Shown here: positions 44,819-55,899 of the stretch, one piece after another
How positions within the stretch are numbered: the stretch's first letter is position 1
Layout: every line of letters begins with the position of its first letter
NCBI GenBank assembly: GCA_949710005.1
Contig: OX453281.1
Location: forward strand, 29,568,339 to 29,632,338
Source of the DNA: Ricordea florida
Lineage: Eukaryota > Cnidaria > Anthozoa > Corallimorpharia > Ricordeidae
Reading direction: 5' to 3'
DNA length: 64,000 bases
The notes under the pieces: model-generated
Seen by the model: the letters and a program-made list of their open reading frames with translations, nothing else
Told to the model about the DNA's origin: nothing
The model's database searches: none
Position numbers and translations under genes: made by a program

Positions 44819-47800
44819 ATATGCTAGAGTAAACTGCTTAAAAACCACACCCTTCACAGCGGCACATGCCTATATAGCCCATATATGGAAGTACCCTCCC
44901 CCCCCCCCAGGCGTATAGATCATGACCTTTCACACGAAGAAACAAAGTCGCAAATAATCACTGACCTATCCTCAGTCCCAGCGCGGCACATTGTTGGCTT
45001 CCACTCGGCATCGAATCCCACCACGCTACCAGGCTAGGAAAAGAAATCGAGAGCAAATAATCTAATTGTTTTAGTAAAAATCATAATAAACAAATCATGT
45101 GTCGGTGAAAAAAATACCAAACTACTAAATTCGTGCGAAACTTTGCTAAAGCGGGAAGACGTCGCTACAGGATTCAAACGTGAAATCCTTGCATTCCACG
45201 GTCACTCATAAATTCATAATTTAATTTTCACGCACTCTTTTTATATGACACCTAAGTTCATTTCAAATTCAATTTTCGTTTAGCAGCACTTTCATTTCTA
45301 GCTAGCTAGGCAGGGAAGCATTTGTAACTACCTTTTTACAAATATCTTTCTGCTATCGTTTCTTCTTCTCATTCATATACTTGATCTATTTTTCCAGTCG
45401 AACCAACTTCTTTCAAGCAACTTCTTTCAAGCAACTTCTTTCAACCAACGATTTCAACCGACTCATGTGCACAGTTTTAAACGATCGAGTTGAGTTCGAA
45501 AGCTCCCGAAATAAATTCACGTAATTAAACTCAATGCTCAATTTTGTCGATAACAGTCGCCATTTGAAAAACGATCTTGAACCAAGTGTTGCGCTCTAGT
45601 GGCTGATAGTGGGCAGTAGCTCAGCCAATCAGATTGCGGCATTTGTATAAATATGCTAGAAGGTTTTTACTAACAACAGACAGACTACAAAACAATACAA
45701 TACAATACAGTTCAGTACAACACAACACAACACAACACAAGACAATACAATACAATACAGTTTTATTGACACTCCCCTAATGGGGCTTTTCAGTGACAAT
45801 GCGAGAACCCATCCCACGAGTCAATGCGAGAGAACTACATTCACAAGAGCCAGACCACAACAACGGAATCTACGTGCCCTACTCTTTGTGAACAGTGTGT
45901 AGGTTGTTAAACGTCCCACGAAGTTATACAAACAAAGGTTGAGCGAAGGGGCCTCCTGTAAATACTAAAGGCAACAAGAAAGCATAAACCAAGAAAAAAA
46001 CATCTGCACTTACCACACACAGTACACTCTGACATTCTTGTAAGGAATCACTGGTCTCCACTACTGTGATCTTGTCCAGTGGTAATGGCAGTTTGTAGAA
46101 TTTTGTTACAGGTGACATGAATGCATCAGGGGGAGGATTTTGAAAGGATTTTGAGGGTGATCTGCTCTCTGATTCAGCCTCCCAGTCCTCAAGTTCTTCA
46201 GATGGGGTTTGCCTGAATGGGTGAAAATGGGTGAAAATGGGTGAAAAAATGGAAACCGTCCATTTCCTCTTTGCTCTAAAAATCTACATAACAATGTTAC
46301 AACGTTAAGTCTCTTATTGTTGCGATCACTTCTCCTTGCAGCAGAGAGGGTAGTGTAGTGGTTAGTGAACGTCTAAATATATCTCAAAATTTCTTCAAAA
46401 AGAAGTTTTTGGAAGCAAGCAAACTATTTAATAACTGGCTGCCTGCCCTTTTTAACTCTACAGTTATTTCAGGCAGCCAGACCCTTAATTACTTATTTAT
46501 TTATTTATTTATACTATATATATTCTCTTTCTTGTAATTTATTAGGGTAAAATAAAGTTGTTGTTGTTGTTGTTCGGCGTGTTGTACACTAAACCCCTTA
46601 AGCTGACCAACCCGCATGGGCGTACTAAACTAGCAGGAAATACAAAAAAGAACAGTGCATAGAAAGGAGTAGGACACACGACTCAGAGGTTTTCAAAAAA
46701 ACTTATACCAAGAGGAGAGAGTCGCTCTGACTTCAGGCGGAACAGACTCCAAGGGAAGGCCATAAATCATCGCCCAGCGAGCAGCCTCAACGATGTCATC
46801 AAACTCAACAAGGCTCTCTATCAGCTTGTGCTGTAACCACGTGTTGTTTCCCAGAGCAGTCTGTAAGTACAGGTGGTAACGTCATGAAATTAAAAAAAAA
46901 AATACACAATGATTTATCAAACGAGTTAATAAAGAAAGTTTACCTCTGTAAAATTTTAGGATTGCCGACGTTTCAAGCGCTAGCTCTTCGTCAGTACGAA
47001 GGTAACTTAAAAGAAAACTTCTAGCATCAAACACCTAAAAATGTTACCTCAATTAAATTGTCCCACTTTTGCGTCAGTGGTCTTTTCTGATGAAAGATGT
47101 GAAAAATATATGAATACTTTGCACTTCAGGTCAATAGCTCTGTTACGCCACATTCAAGAACATTCTAAAAAGTTTGGCATCGTAAAAATTCAAGGGAATG
47201 AACAATATGGAACAAGCCACTATTTATGAAAACGAACCTCTGAGTATTTCTTTTGTAAGAGATACCTCAGTCCACTCAAATTCTTTTCCTTGTAAACGTT
47301 TGGATAATTCTCTGCAGACACAAGCAAAATCTCTTGATATGAAATAGCTAATGCAATATATATAAATGCACCGTTCAGAGACCACAGTCCACCATGACTT
47401 ATTAGTCCGCTAGTTTTCGCGCGTTATTTTGCACCTAATAGGTACACGTGCCTATATTTTACCGCTTCTTTGGGCAGTGGGGCAAATCATGATTCAATGA
47501 AATGCAATCGCATTTGAGTATCTCTCTTTAATTGACTTTCAAATGGGTGTTCTGTAATCTTGTGTCAGTGAACTGTTTATTATTAGCTTATTACGTCTTA
47601 ATTATTAAATCATCCATGATAAATTTTTAACCAACGAGAGAAAAGGCTATTGTCAAAAACGACAATTACTCCGATCAAAAATTACTGTCTCAAATTATTT
47701 TAAATTAAACAGATTTGTTCATATCACTACATGCCATTATATGCAAGTGCAGACAAGATTTATTTCTCTGCCAACCTGCTTTCAAATGAAACATCTTGAC

Positions 47801-50800
47801 CAATCTCTCTCCAAGTTTCACAAGAGTTTTGTTCTTTAGTCTATGTTCCTTTGGCCTGGGAGACACAGTTTTGCTGTCCAAAAATAAAACAAACTCATTA
47901 CTGTGGACTGTTTTACCGCCGACCAGTTAGCTCAGTTGGTAGAGCACCGGACTAACGTGCGGGAGGTCGCGGGTTCAAAACCCCGGCCGGACCAACACTC
48001 ATGGTCTTAAAATAATTGAGTAGAAAGTGCTGCTTTTGTAATGGAATCTGCAAATGGTTAGACTTTCTAGTCTTCTCGGATAAGGACGATAAACCGTAGG
48101 CCCCGTCTCACAACTCTATCTGTAATGTGGGACGTAAAAGAATCCATGGCACTGTTCGAAAAGAGTAGGGCGTGTTCCCGGTGTCATGGTCTATTGGTCT
48201 GATTGTAATGCGCATATGATTATTAATATAGAATATGCGCAATATAAATGGAGTATATTATTATTACTCAGAGAAATAATGTAACATTTATTAATTCTAT
48301 ATTATTAAATCTATATCCATTATATTATCTATAATACTTACTCTACAATAACTTCCAGTTCTTCGTCTGTCATTCCACAGAGGTCATCAAGCACTCCCAT
48401 AAACAGCTGAAGAGAAGTTTGACAACCTGCTACATAGCTGAAGTAACAAAAAAGCTCCCATTATTATGATATAATACAACCCATCAAACATTAACCAAAC
48501 ATAATATTGCCATGAAATCTCAGACAAATGAGACAGCAGGAATGACAAAGTGTTTCCAAAATCCTAACATTGATAATGGTGATGATAATGATGATGATAA
48601 TGATGATTAACCAACTGCCTCGCTTAACCTGGGATACCCAGGGGCTTCCACTGTGGCCAGCCAGCCCCTAGATAGAATACTGTCCCCATGGCTGGCAAAT
48701 ACCCTGGTAGAAATCCTACATAGGATCCTGTAGGATCCTACAGGATCCTCTAGGATTCCATAGGATCCTGTAGGATCTTGAATAGGATTAGGATCCTTTC
48801 CAGGATTTCAAACTAGGAAAGGATCCTAATCAGGATCCTGAACAGGATAACGATCCTGATCAGGATCCTGAATAGGATAAGGATCCTAATCAGGATCCTG
48901 AACATGATAAACATCCAGATCAGGATCCTGAATAGGATAAAGAACCTAATCAGAATCCTGAATGGGGTAAGGATCCTAATGCACACTCTTGATATAATCC
49001 ATAGGATCTTAATAAGATCCTATAAGATCTCGATAAAATCCTATATGATCTTGCTGAAGAATCTCGATAAGATCCTATAGGATCCAGCTAAAAAATCTTG
49101 ATAAGATCCTATAGGATCTTGATAAAGAAATCTTGATAAGATCCTATAAGATCTCGATAAAATCCTATAGGATCGTACTAAAGAATCTTGATAAGATTCT
49201 ATAGGATTTTGAAGAATCTTGATAAGATCCTATAGGATCTTGCTAAAGGATCTTGATAAGATCCTGTAGGATCTTGATAAAATCCTATAGGATCTTGCTA
49301 GAGGATCTTGATAAAATCCTATAGAAGCATTTCCACCTTTCCTCTGATCGTGATGTAGCTGTTAGTTTTAATACCAGTTTCATGGTTCACTGATAGAGGG
49401 AGGGGATAAAGGGGGCAAAACTTTATTGTCAGGTACAATGAAATCAGTTCAAATAACTTTGAAATTGCAAATGCATTTTTATTAAATTGACCTTATAATT
49501 TGCATTTTTCAAGCATGTGCATGTGTAGCGCGGAATACCTCTGAGACCACTACATAAAGTCTTTAAAACAATAGTTGTTGGGAAAGACTAATTGAAAACA
49601 TAATAACAAACCGCAATTCATTGAAATTCAAAATTCAAACATAATTTGCATTTTTCAAGCAATTTGTCGAGTTTTGTGAATATTTAATTATCTTAGCGTA
49701 ACGCGGCAAAAATTGGTCAGGTGACTAATCATTTAAAAAGCCAGAAATTCGTTAGGCAAGGTACATTTCAAAAGTGTCAGCACCGATCGCAAATCGAAGC
49801 TTACTAGCTGTATAAGGAACACAAATTGTAAGTATTATATTTGCCTGTCGCTTCAACCGAAATCGACATCTGTAATAACCTTCTTTAATTTAATTTTTCA
49901 GTTGACTGTACTACAACAAGTGCAAATAAATTCCATGTACGGTCATGTACGCGAAAATCATCAGTTAGTAGTGAAATCTTCAACGTAAAGTAGCCCTTCA
50001 GTCACAGGAGCGAATCACCTTATCAAATTCAAATATATGCTACATGTGTTCCTCAAACACAAGTTTCTTAAGTCATGTTTTAATAAATTGACCAAGAGAG
50101 GCATTATGTCAATTTATTGGGTCGTTCATTTCTCATTTATGCACTGTAGGTGTAGTGTAAGACACTAGTTGTAAGACACTGTAGTTTCAGGTAGCATAAT
50201 TATTAGGTCATTTTTGCGGTTGTGGTTCATTGTATACCATTCCTATCGTTAGGAACTTGCGACATAATGCATCAGAGGATGCACTGTACAATAAAATGTC
50301 TAAGTGTATTTTTCCTTTACGTTGCCTTTCTCCTGTGTACATGTATTGCTGTAGTCCGGGTCAGCTGCGACTGGAGTTCATAAGCTATCTCCAATCACAA
50401 CTTTCACGTCGATCGCCAACAAAATACCGCACCGCGCAACTCGAAGCTGATATTCTAAACAGGTCTTTTGTATTCGCTTTCTGAGCTTGGAAGACCAATA
50501 GAACACTTAAAAGAACCTCGTCTTTCTGTAATTCCCATAAATTGCTTCTGAAGCAACAGCTAACACATCTCAATAATGGTCCGCCATATTGAGACAAGAC
50601 TGCCGTCAAGGCCCTGGATCGAGATGCTTTGCTGCTGAACCAATCAGAGCATGCATATTTTCATGGCGGTAAACGCTCCTGGTCGTGCAGCGAGCTCAAG
50701 CGGTGAATGAAAATCGATGTAAACTTCCAGGTATGGTACAGTACGTCGATTGAATCAAACGTTTTCGATGGCTTGGTGAGAAGCAACGCCGTATAAATTA

Positions 50801-53800
50801 AAAAAGTTTTTATTTTGGAAGTCACAATCAAGATTCGTTTGGGAACCATTCAAAAGCGCGCAGTTCGTGGTGAGTACAACAACGACTTCCTTTGTTCACA
50901 CATACTTTACGGTGCAGCTTAAATTTAACTTAAAAGACAATTGAAAAAGGGCTGTGTGTTTATTTTGATGAACTTAAAAATTTTTCTGTGGAAAGGTCGT
51001 CATTAATATCACGACATAGTACAAAGTAAAATCAACTCGGGCGCTGCTTTATAGCTTGGTTTACGAACTTCATGCGAAATGCTGGCTTACATTTGGCTTG
51101 CAAATCTAGCACCCTCCTAGATTTTCCTTTAGTTTTTCAATGGATTCTGGTTTCAAAACTAGTAGAAACTGGAGCAAAAGGGAACACACGTAAGGAATAG
51201 TATAAATTTTTCATTTTTGTATCAGGACATTTTTGAGTCAGAATTTCCGTGTTGATTTTGATTTGGTTTTGAGTACATGTATATAGCTAGATGCCCTCCC
51301 AGCTGTTCGTTGTTTGGCATAATATATTTTGCGGAATTGGACCTAGAACAATTACCAATATAGACCTAGCCCTTTTTCTGCAAAGATTTCAACCTTGCTA
51401 TATAAACTACATATACATCTCACTGGGTATTTTTATATTACAGATGCTGTGCAAGAGAAACCAAAATCAAGAGATAGCTAGATCAAAAGCAGCTAAGTCT
51501 TGATCATCAATGATCATTGTTATTATGAAACAATATCTCGTCAGTCAGATCTTATTTTCTAAGTTTTGTTTCATGAAAATGAAGCTAACTACCACAATAA
51601 CTACAAGGAGACTCATGACTTCATTGTTAATTTTTTTGAATAAATAGTATAAGGTGCAGATTCAAAATACCTGTAGTATTTGCTGTCTGAGGGTTACTGT
51701 CAGTGTGCATTACAAGAGACCATATTAGTATATACAACTTACCAAGATGTCCTGCACTCTTGATATTAATGATTATATCAAAAGTAGAATGCCTGCATGT
51801 TGCATAGTATACTTTATTATAATTATAAACTACATACTTAATAAGAAGTATACTTTTAAGTAACCGAGAGTACTGTAATTTAAGTATACCTCTATTAGTA
51901 CAGTTTAAGTCTACTTTAAGTGTAAGTAGAATATACTTTTTGGTTCTTAAAAGGTGTTCTGAATTCCAGCAAGATATCGACATCAATGAACCAAAAATGT
52001 TAAGATAAATTAAAACAGCATAGGCATACTTCTACTGCTGATTAACTGCAGAATTCTTGTAAGAAAATTTTAATCTCTGTGCCTGGAATGTTCATCTATT
52101 GTACCAAGAAGAAATTTTAATAGGCTGATGAAAACCCATTTCCTCATACTTGTCCAATACTCTGACAAATTTATGCACAGCTTTGTATTGAAATGCACTG
52201 CGTTGTATTGCATCATTCTAGAATGCATTGTTGAACTCTTGTTATGGCCATATAATACAGTACAATGCTACGCATAAAATTTGTTGGAGTATTGGACAAC
52301 CCTCCATTTCATGAGCAGTCTTTATGCTCAATGCAGTTTCAGACTATAAATACAATACAATGAATTGGCATTCCAAGTACAGTCATTTTGAATACAAGAG
52401 TTTTTTTTAGCAAACATTGACCTGTACAATAAATCCTTGCAGATGTTGATAAACAAACTAATCTTTGTTGTTAGCTACATATAATGTTAATTAACCCTTT
52501 AACTCCCATGCTCTGAGAAGCAATTCTCTTAGCAACTGCCATATATTTGGTTTTAAGTTAGTTGGGAGAATTTGGTATCAGAAGAATTTATGTCTGAGTT
52601 GATCATTTCTGTGATTCTCATTAACAGTTAGCCATACTGATAGTACATTGCACTGTTCTTGTATGGAGAAGTTCCATGCCGTTCACTTCTGGGAGGTAAA
52701 GAGTTAATAGAAATTAGAACTGTCAATTCCTTGTGGTTAGTGTATTATTTTAAGTGCAAAATCAGATCTGTGTAGTTTAAGCCTTTGTAAACAACAGTTA
52801 CGTGCTCTTTGAAAAATTAATATTTGTTATAACTTTTATTATAAGGGTTGAATAAAATAATGTGTTATCAAGTTAGGTGCTTTTTCAAATGGATGCTTAA
52901 TATACTGAAAGGGAACATGACATCAGAGGGATTTGTAGAGATAAGAACCAATCAGAATACTTATACGAATTTCCTAGGATCCTGTACAAGATCCTACACA
53001 TTTGCTAGGATCTGCACAAGATCCTACACATTTGCTAGGATCCTGTACAAGATCCTACACATTTGTTAGGATCCTGTACAAGATCCTACACATTTGTAAG
53101 GATCCTGTACAAGATCCTACACATTTGCTAGGATCCTGTACAAGATCCTACACATTTCCTAGGATCCTGTGCAAGATCCTACACATTTCCTAGGATCCTG
53201 TACAAGATCCTACACATTTCCTAGGATCCTGTACAAGATCCTATACATTTCCTAGGATCCTGCGCAAGATCCTACACATTTCCTAGGATCCTGTGCAAGA
53301 TCCTACACATTTCCTAGGATCCTGTGCAAGATCCTATACATTTCCTAGGATCCTGTACAAGATCCTATACATTTCCTAGGATCCTGTGCAAGATCCTACA
53401 CATTTCCTAGGATCCTGCGCAAGATCCTACACATTTCCTAGGATCCTGTGCAAGATCCTATACATTTCCTAGGATCCTGTACAAGATCCTACGCATTTCC
53501 TAGGATCCTGTGCAAGATCCTACGCATTTCCTAGGATCCTGTACAAGATCCTACACATTTGCTAGGATCCTGGATAGGTACAGGATCTTGAACAGGATCT
53601 TGAACAGGATCCTGTAGGATCTTGTAGGATCCTGTAGGATCCTACAGGATCCTACAGGATCCTAAGTAGGATCCTACAAGATCCTAACAGAAAGACCTGT
53701 AGGATCCTGAAAGGATCTTAATCAAGATCCTATCAGGATCTTATTAGGATCCTATTTAGGATCCTAGGTAGGATTTCTACCAGGGTACCCCCAACCCAGC

Positions 53801-55804
53801 CATGAGCCCCCGTTCCAGGCACCCTTCACACTGATGAAACAGTGCAAGGAAGAAAAATAGGGATTGGGAGGAGGACGCTAACTGAACCGCTCCACAGACC
53901 ACTGCACGAACGCTGGACAAAGAAATTTGCAGATCCTAGCAATGTACAAGGCAACTGCATACTATGTGAGCCTGCACTTATGGGATTGACTGCTGGATGC
54001 CCACCAGGCTTGTGGGCCACTTGACTGCTAAGCTTGCAGACTGCTTAACTTGTGGACCACTAGACTTGTGGACTGTTTAACCACTACTCTTGTGAACTGC
54101 TTGACCACTCAGCTTCTGAAATGCTTGACCACTAAGCTGATAACTGATAACTGCTTGACTGCTAAGCTTGTGGACAGCTTAACTACTAAGCTTGTGGTGG
54201 TTAACTTAGTTAAATTACATTTAACCAAATTGATGATTAATAAGTTGACAATGACTGTGATATTAATGATGATAGCCTTGTACTACATGTAAGGCCACTA
54301 CAGTGATTGGTAATTTTTCACAATGTCTGGCACATCATTTCAAAAATCAAGAAATCATAGTGAGACTTTGGAACACACCTTTCTGCAAGTTGCAACTTGT
54401 CCAAGATAACTAAAGGCAGCAAAATCTGGGTGGAATAAATTTTACAATTAAGCTAACTTAGCAGTATCCATGTTGCCTGGGTAATTTAATAACACTAGTC
54501 ATTAAACCAAGTAAATACCAAATCTAACACAAGGTATGTAAGAAGATTAAGTGGTTGGTTCCATAGAAGCACTTCAAACAATAACTCAAAGAAACTCCAA
54601 TACAGAAGTGAAAATTATACCTCAGTTACTTCAAAATATTTTTGAAGGTTCAACTTGCATGCAATGTTGGCTGCCTAGAAAAAGAAAAAACTTTTCAGTC
54701 CTTTTAATCTAAGCTGGGGAAAGTAAACAAGACACAAGTATTTATTATATCAAATCCAGAAAACGAGTTTGCACTTACTTCTTTGTATCTCTTTTTGGAA
54801 TGCATCAGGAATCTGACATGTTTTGTTAGAAAGCTGTTTTCCCCTGAATCAAGTTCAAAGATCCTTTTAATAGGTTCAAAAACCAAACATGTTGTGGTCA
54901 CAACAGTTTCAAGAGCCATGTCTTTGTGCTTATTAGAGGGCCAATAACCCAGAAGCTGTATCTCCTCAATACTTCTTCCTTCTGTTTTAGACTTAAGCCA
55001 TGCCTCAAACTCAACAACAGTCAAATAAGCAATGGACTTTTTTCCAGTCTGAATATCAAAGTCTGCAAATTTGACCACAAAAAGAACAAACTCAAAACAG
55101 TCCCGGCTGGCCTCAAAAGCCTTAGTTAATAGTTGCTTCATTTCTGTTATCATATCAGAATGATAAAGCGACTCTATAGCATCAAGCCACTCTCTATCTG
55201 AAAGAAAGTGAAGCGATGTTTTCATATAACCGGAGTCAGTTACATGTTGAGATGGATGTCTGTTCTCTACTAATCGACCGGGAAAAGAATAGCATATTTG
55301 CACTGACTCTTCCAAAGGTAGATCACTATGTTCAGAGAAATCATTTTGATAAGAACTGGAAAACAGTTTATGATCTTCGTAACCCGATTCAGGATTTTCA
55401 AAGTCATTCAAATCATTGCATGAAGATGTTTTAACAGCATCCTGCTTTCTGTCATTATCTCCATCACTCTCCCAGTTTTCCCCTCCAGAAAACAAGAAGC
55501 TTGTGTCAGAGTTAGCTTTCAAGCAACCTGATCCATGAAAGCTCGCTGGACGATCGCTATCTGGTAAACTTAAGCAGCCCGCACGTGTTGATTGATCATC
55601 ATTCGCTTTCTTCAAAGCAAAATTTTCGAAACTTTCTGCATCATGCCGAAGACTTTGTTTGCAAGCCGAGTCGCGTTCTTCAAAACTCCACTTTAAAGCA
55701 CGTAACCCTAGCAGCAAGAAATCCTTCCAAAAGCAGTAGATAATCTGCGATGTGACAATCATTTTCGCTGTGGAGGAAGACGATTTAAATTTATCGTTTT
55801 GCAA
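39129..55804 (-). CDS. EXD3: EXD3 / mut-7-like 3'-5' exonuclease
   Basis: Eighteen exons (5' to 3'): 55804-54779, 54674-54621, 54425-54379, 48437-48342, 47873-47776, 47311-47238, 46860-46709, 46212-46014, 45033-44966, 44048-43802, 43669-43525, 43260-43120, 42160-42031, 41112-41079, 40952-40794, 40624-40571, 40182-40054, 39428-39129. All junctions are AG/GT and phases agree; total 3,153 nt, 1,050 aa (vertebrate EXD3 is somewhat shorter; the extra is mainly an N-terminal Ser/Asp-rich region). DEDD exonuclease: GFDAEW (D590, E592), GYGVDTD (D655/D657), Y781-x3-D785. Mut7-C follows from about 855 (VVDTMLQGLG, LRCCGVDV, RIILTSGLPY). CxxC pairs C950/C953 and C1023/C1026 (CGKVFWEG) form a zinc-ribbon-like end. 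C. elegans MUT-7 acts in siRNA-based transposon silencing; the role here is unknown. Met15 (55762) is an alternative start. Exons 11 and 14 lie in variable regions and are least certain. Confidence 0.92.
41581..41831. mobile_element. Harbinger-like MITE, copy 3 (TSD TTA)
   Basis: Ends GGGACGGACCATTAGAAA and reverse complement; TTA at 41578-41580 and 41832-41834. In EXD3 intron 13, between the exons for the exonuclease end and a 34-nt linker exon. Confidence 0.93.
42493..42893. repeat. 48-bp minisatellite, about 8 units, each with CCAAT
   Basis: Tandem units with the order CTTGCCAGCTCGGGTAGCCA, ATCAGAACTCAGAATACATA, CGCCTCAT. One unit-like segment also occurs alone at 39030-39095 (GTAGCCAATCAGAACTCAGA), ending in the same GCCCGCTTGCGG, so the array probably grew from a dispersed element. 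In EXD3 intron 12. Confidence 0.93.
44491..44918. mobile_element. inverted-repeat element with CGTATAGACCCGGGGGG ends
   Basis: Left CGTATAGACCCGGGGGGTAC, right GTACCCTCCCCCCCCCCCAG followed by GCGTATAG; inner GCCTATA and TATAGC strings also pair. Non-coding. Its right end is 47 bp from the donor of the EXD3 exon encoding catalytic Asp590/Glu592. Confidence 0.75.
45695..45900 (-). repeat. probable LINE 3' end with pentanucleotide tail
   Basis: On the minus strand CCCCATTAGGGGAGTG is followed by TCAATAAAACTG and then (TATTG/TGTTG)n, the look of a non-LTR element tail. Reverse orientation, in EXD3 intron 8. No coding part. Confidence 0.5.
46345..46575 (+). mobile_element. possible tRNA-derived SINE with (GTT)n tail
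   Basis: Opens with TAGTGTAGTGGTTAGTGA, an A-box-like string, and ends AATAAAGTTGTTGTTGTTGT. No clear B box, so tentative. The middle contains GGCTGCCTGCC and its near complement GGCAGCC. In EXD3 intron 7. Confidence 0.35.
47926..48270 (+). mobile_element. tRNA-derived SINE in EXD3 intron 4
   Basis: tRNA-like head at 47928-47994: A box TAGCTCAGTTGG, a loop CTAACGT (AAC in anticodon position, valine-like) and B box GGTTCAAAACC. Acceptor and anticodon stems contain mismatches, so not a working tRNA. The body includes CTTCTCGGATAAGGACGATA and GTGGGACGTAAAAGAA, ending in an AT-rich (ATT)-like tail near 48265. Antisense to EXD3. Confidence 0.83.
48718..49325. repeat. left GATCCT array
   Basis: Irregular tandem repeats: first ATCAGGATCCTGAACAGGAT-type units of about 30 bp, then TTGATAAGATCCTATAGGAT-type units of about 34 bp. 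Many units are near-palindromic. Confidence 0.93.
49330..52490. other. interior of the 5.1-kb block, non-coding
   Basis: AT-rich, no exon supported on either strand. Has a cluster of AAGTATACTT-like palindromes at 51800-51960. The stretch at 50490-50880 is more GC-rich with CCAATCAGAG, and could be a decayed promoter or element; nothing definite. Confidence 0.4.
52491..52707. mobile_element. family C repeat, uninterrupted copy
   Basis: Ends TTAACCCTTTAACTCCCA and TGGGAGGTAAAGAGTTAA. Serves as the empty-site reference for the nested insertion at 14022-14255. Lies inside the 48700-53787 block. Confidence 0.87.
52976..53783. repeat. right array: 31-bp minisatellite, about 19 units, then irregular GGATCCT
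   Basis: Unit: AGGATCCTGTACAAGATCCT plus ACACATTTCCT, very regular from 52976 to 53570, then irregular AGGATCCT repeats to the terminus. Each unit contains the BamHI palindrome GGATCC and can pair with its neighbours and with the left array. Confidence 0.95.
54010..54200. repeat. degenerate 24-bp minisatellite
   Basis: Repeated CTTGTGGACTGCTTGACCAC-like units with CTAAGC, about seven decayed copies, 180 bp before EXD3 exon 3 (minus strand). Confidence 0.8.
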
Positions 55805-55899
55805 GGCGTTCCTTGTTTCTCGTCCCAGTCCTACCCCATTTTATGTATGGCTTTTCGCGAGGTTTGTCCATAAAAGCGGCCTTTACCGTCTTACCAATC
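55805..55899. promoter_or_regulatory. putative bidirectional promoter / shared 5' region of EXD3 and TXNL4B
   Basis: Only 95 bp separate the start codon of EXD3 (minus, 55804) from that of TXNL4B (plus, 55900). No TATA box is evident. The span must hold or overlap both 5' UTRs, so a shared core promoter is the simplest reading; if EXD3 starts at Met15 the gap is 137 bp. Confidence 0.7.

Larger units (their letters stand above)
48700..53787. mobile_element. candidate 5.1-kb inverted-repeat element with GGATCC-rich ends
   Basis: Left ACCCTGGTAGAAATCCTAC (48701-48719) is matched by its exact reverse complement at 53768-53786. Slightly outside, ATGGCTGG (48688) and CCAGCCAT (53796) also pair. 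Inside both ends lie long arrays full of AGGATCCT and AGATCCT. No transposase or other coding sequence is seen between 49330 and 52970, and no clear target duplication. Either one non-autonomous DNA element or two oppositely oriented repeats. All of it sits in EXD3 intron 3. Confidence 0.55.

Noticed and set aside
47928-47995. tRNA-Val-like gene
   Set aside because: Acceptor and anticodon stems mispair and a long SINE body follows; a retroposon head, not a tRNA gene.
52976-53570. CRISPR-like array (regular 31-bp repeats)
   Set aside because: No spacers, repeats are contiguous, and the genome is animal; it is a minisatellite.
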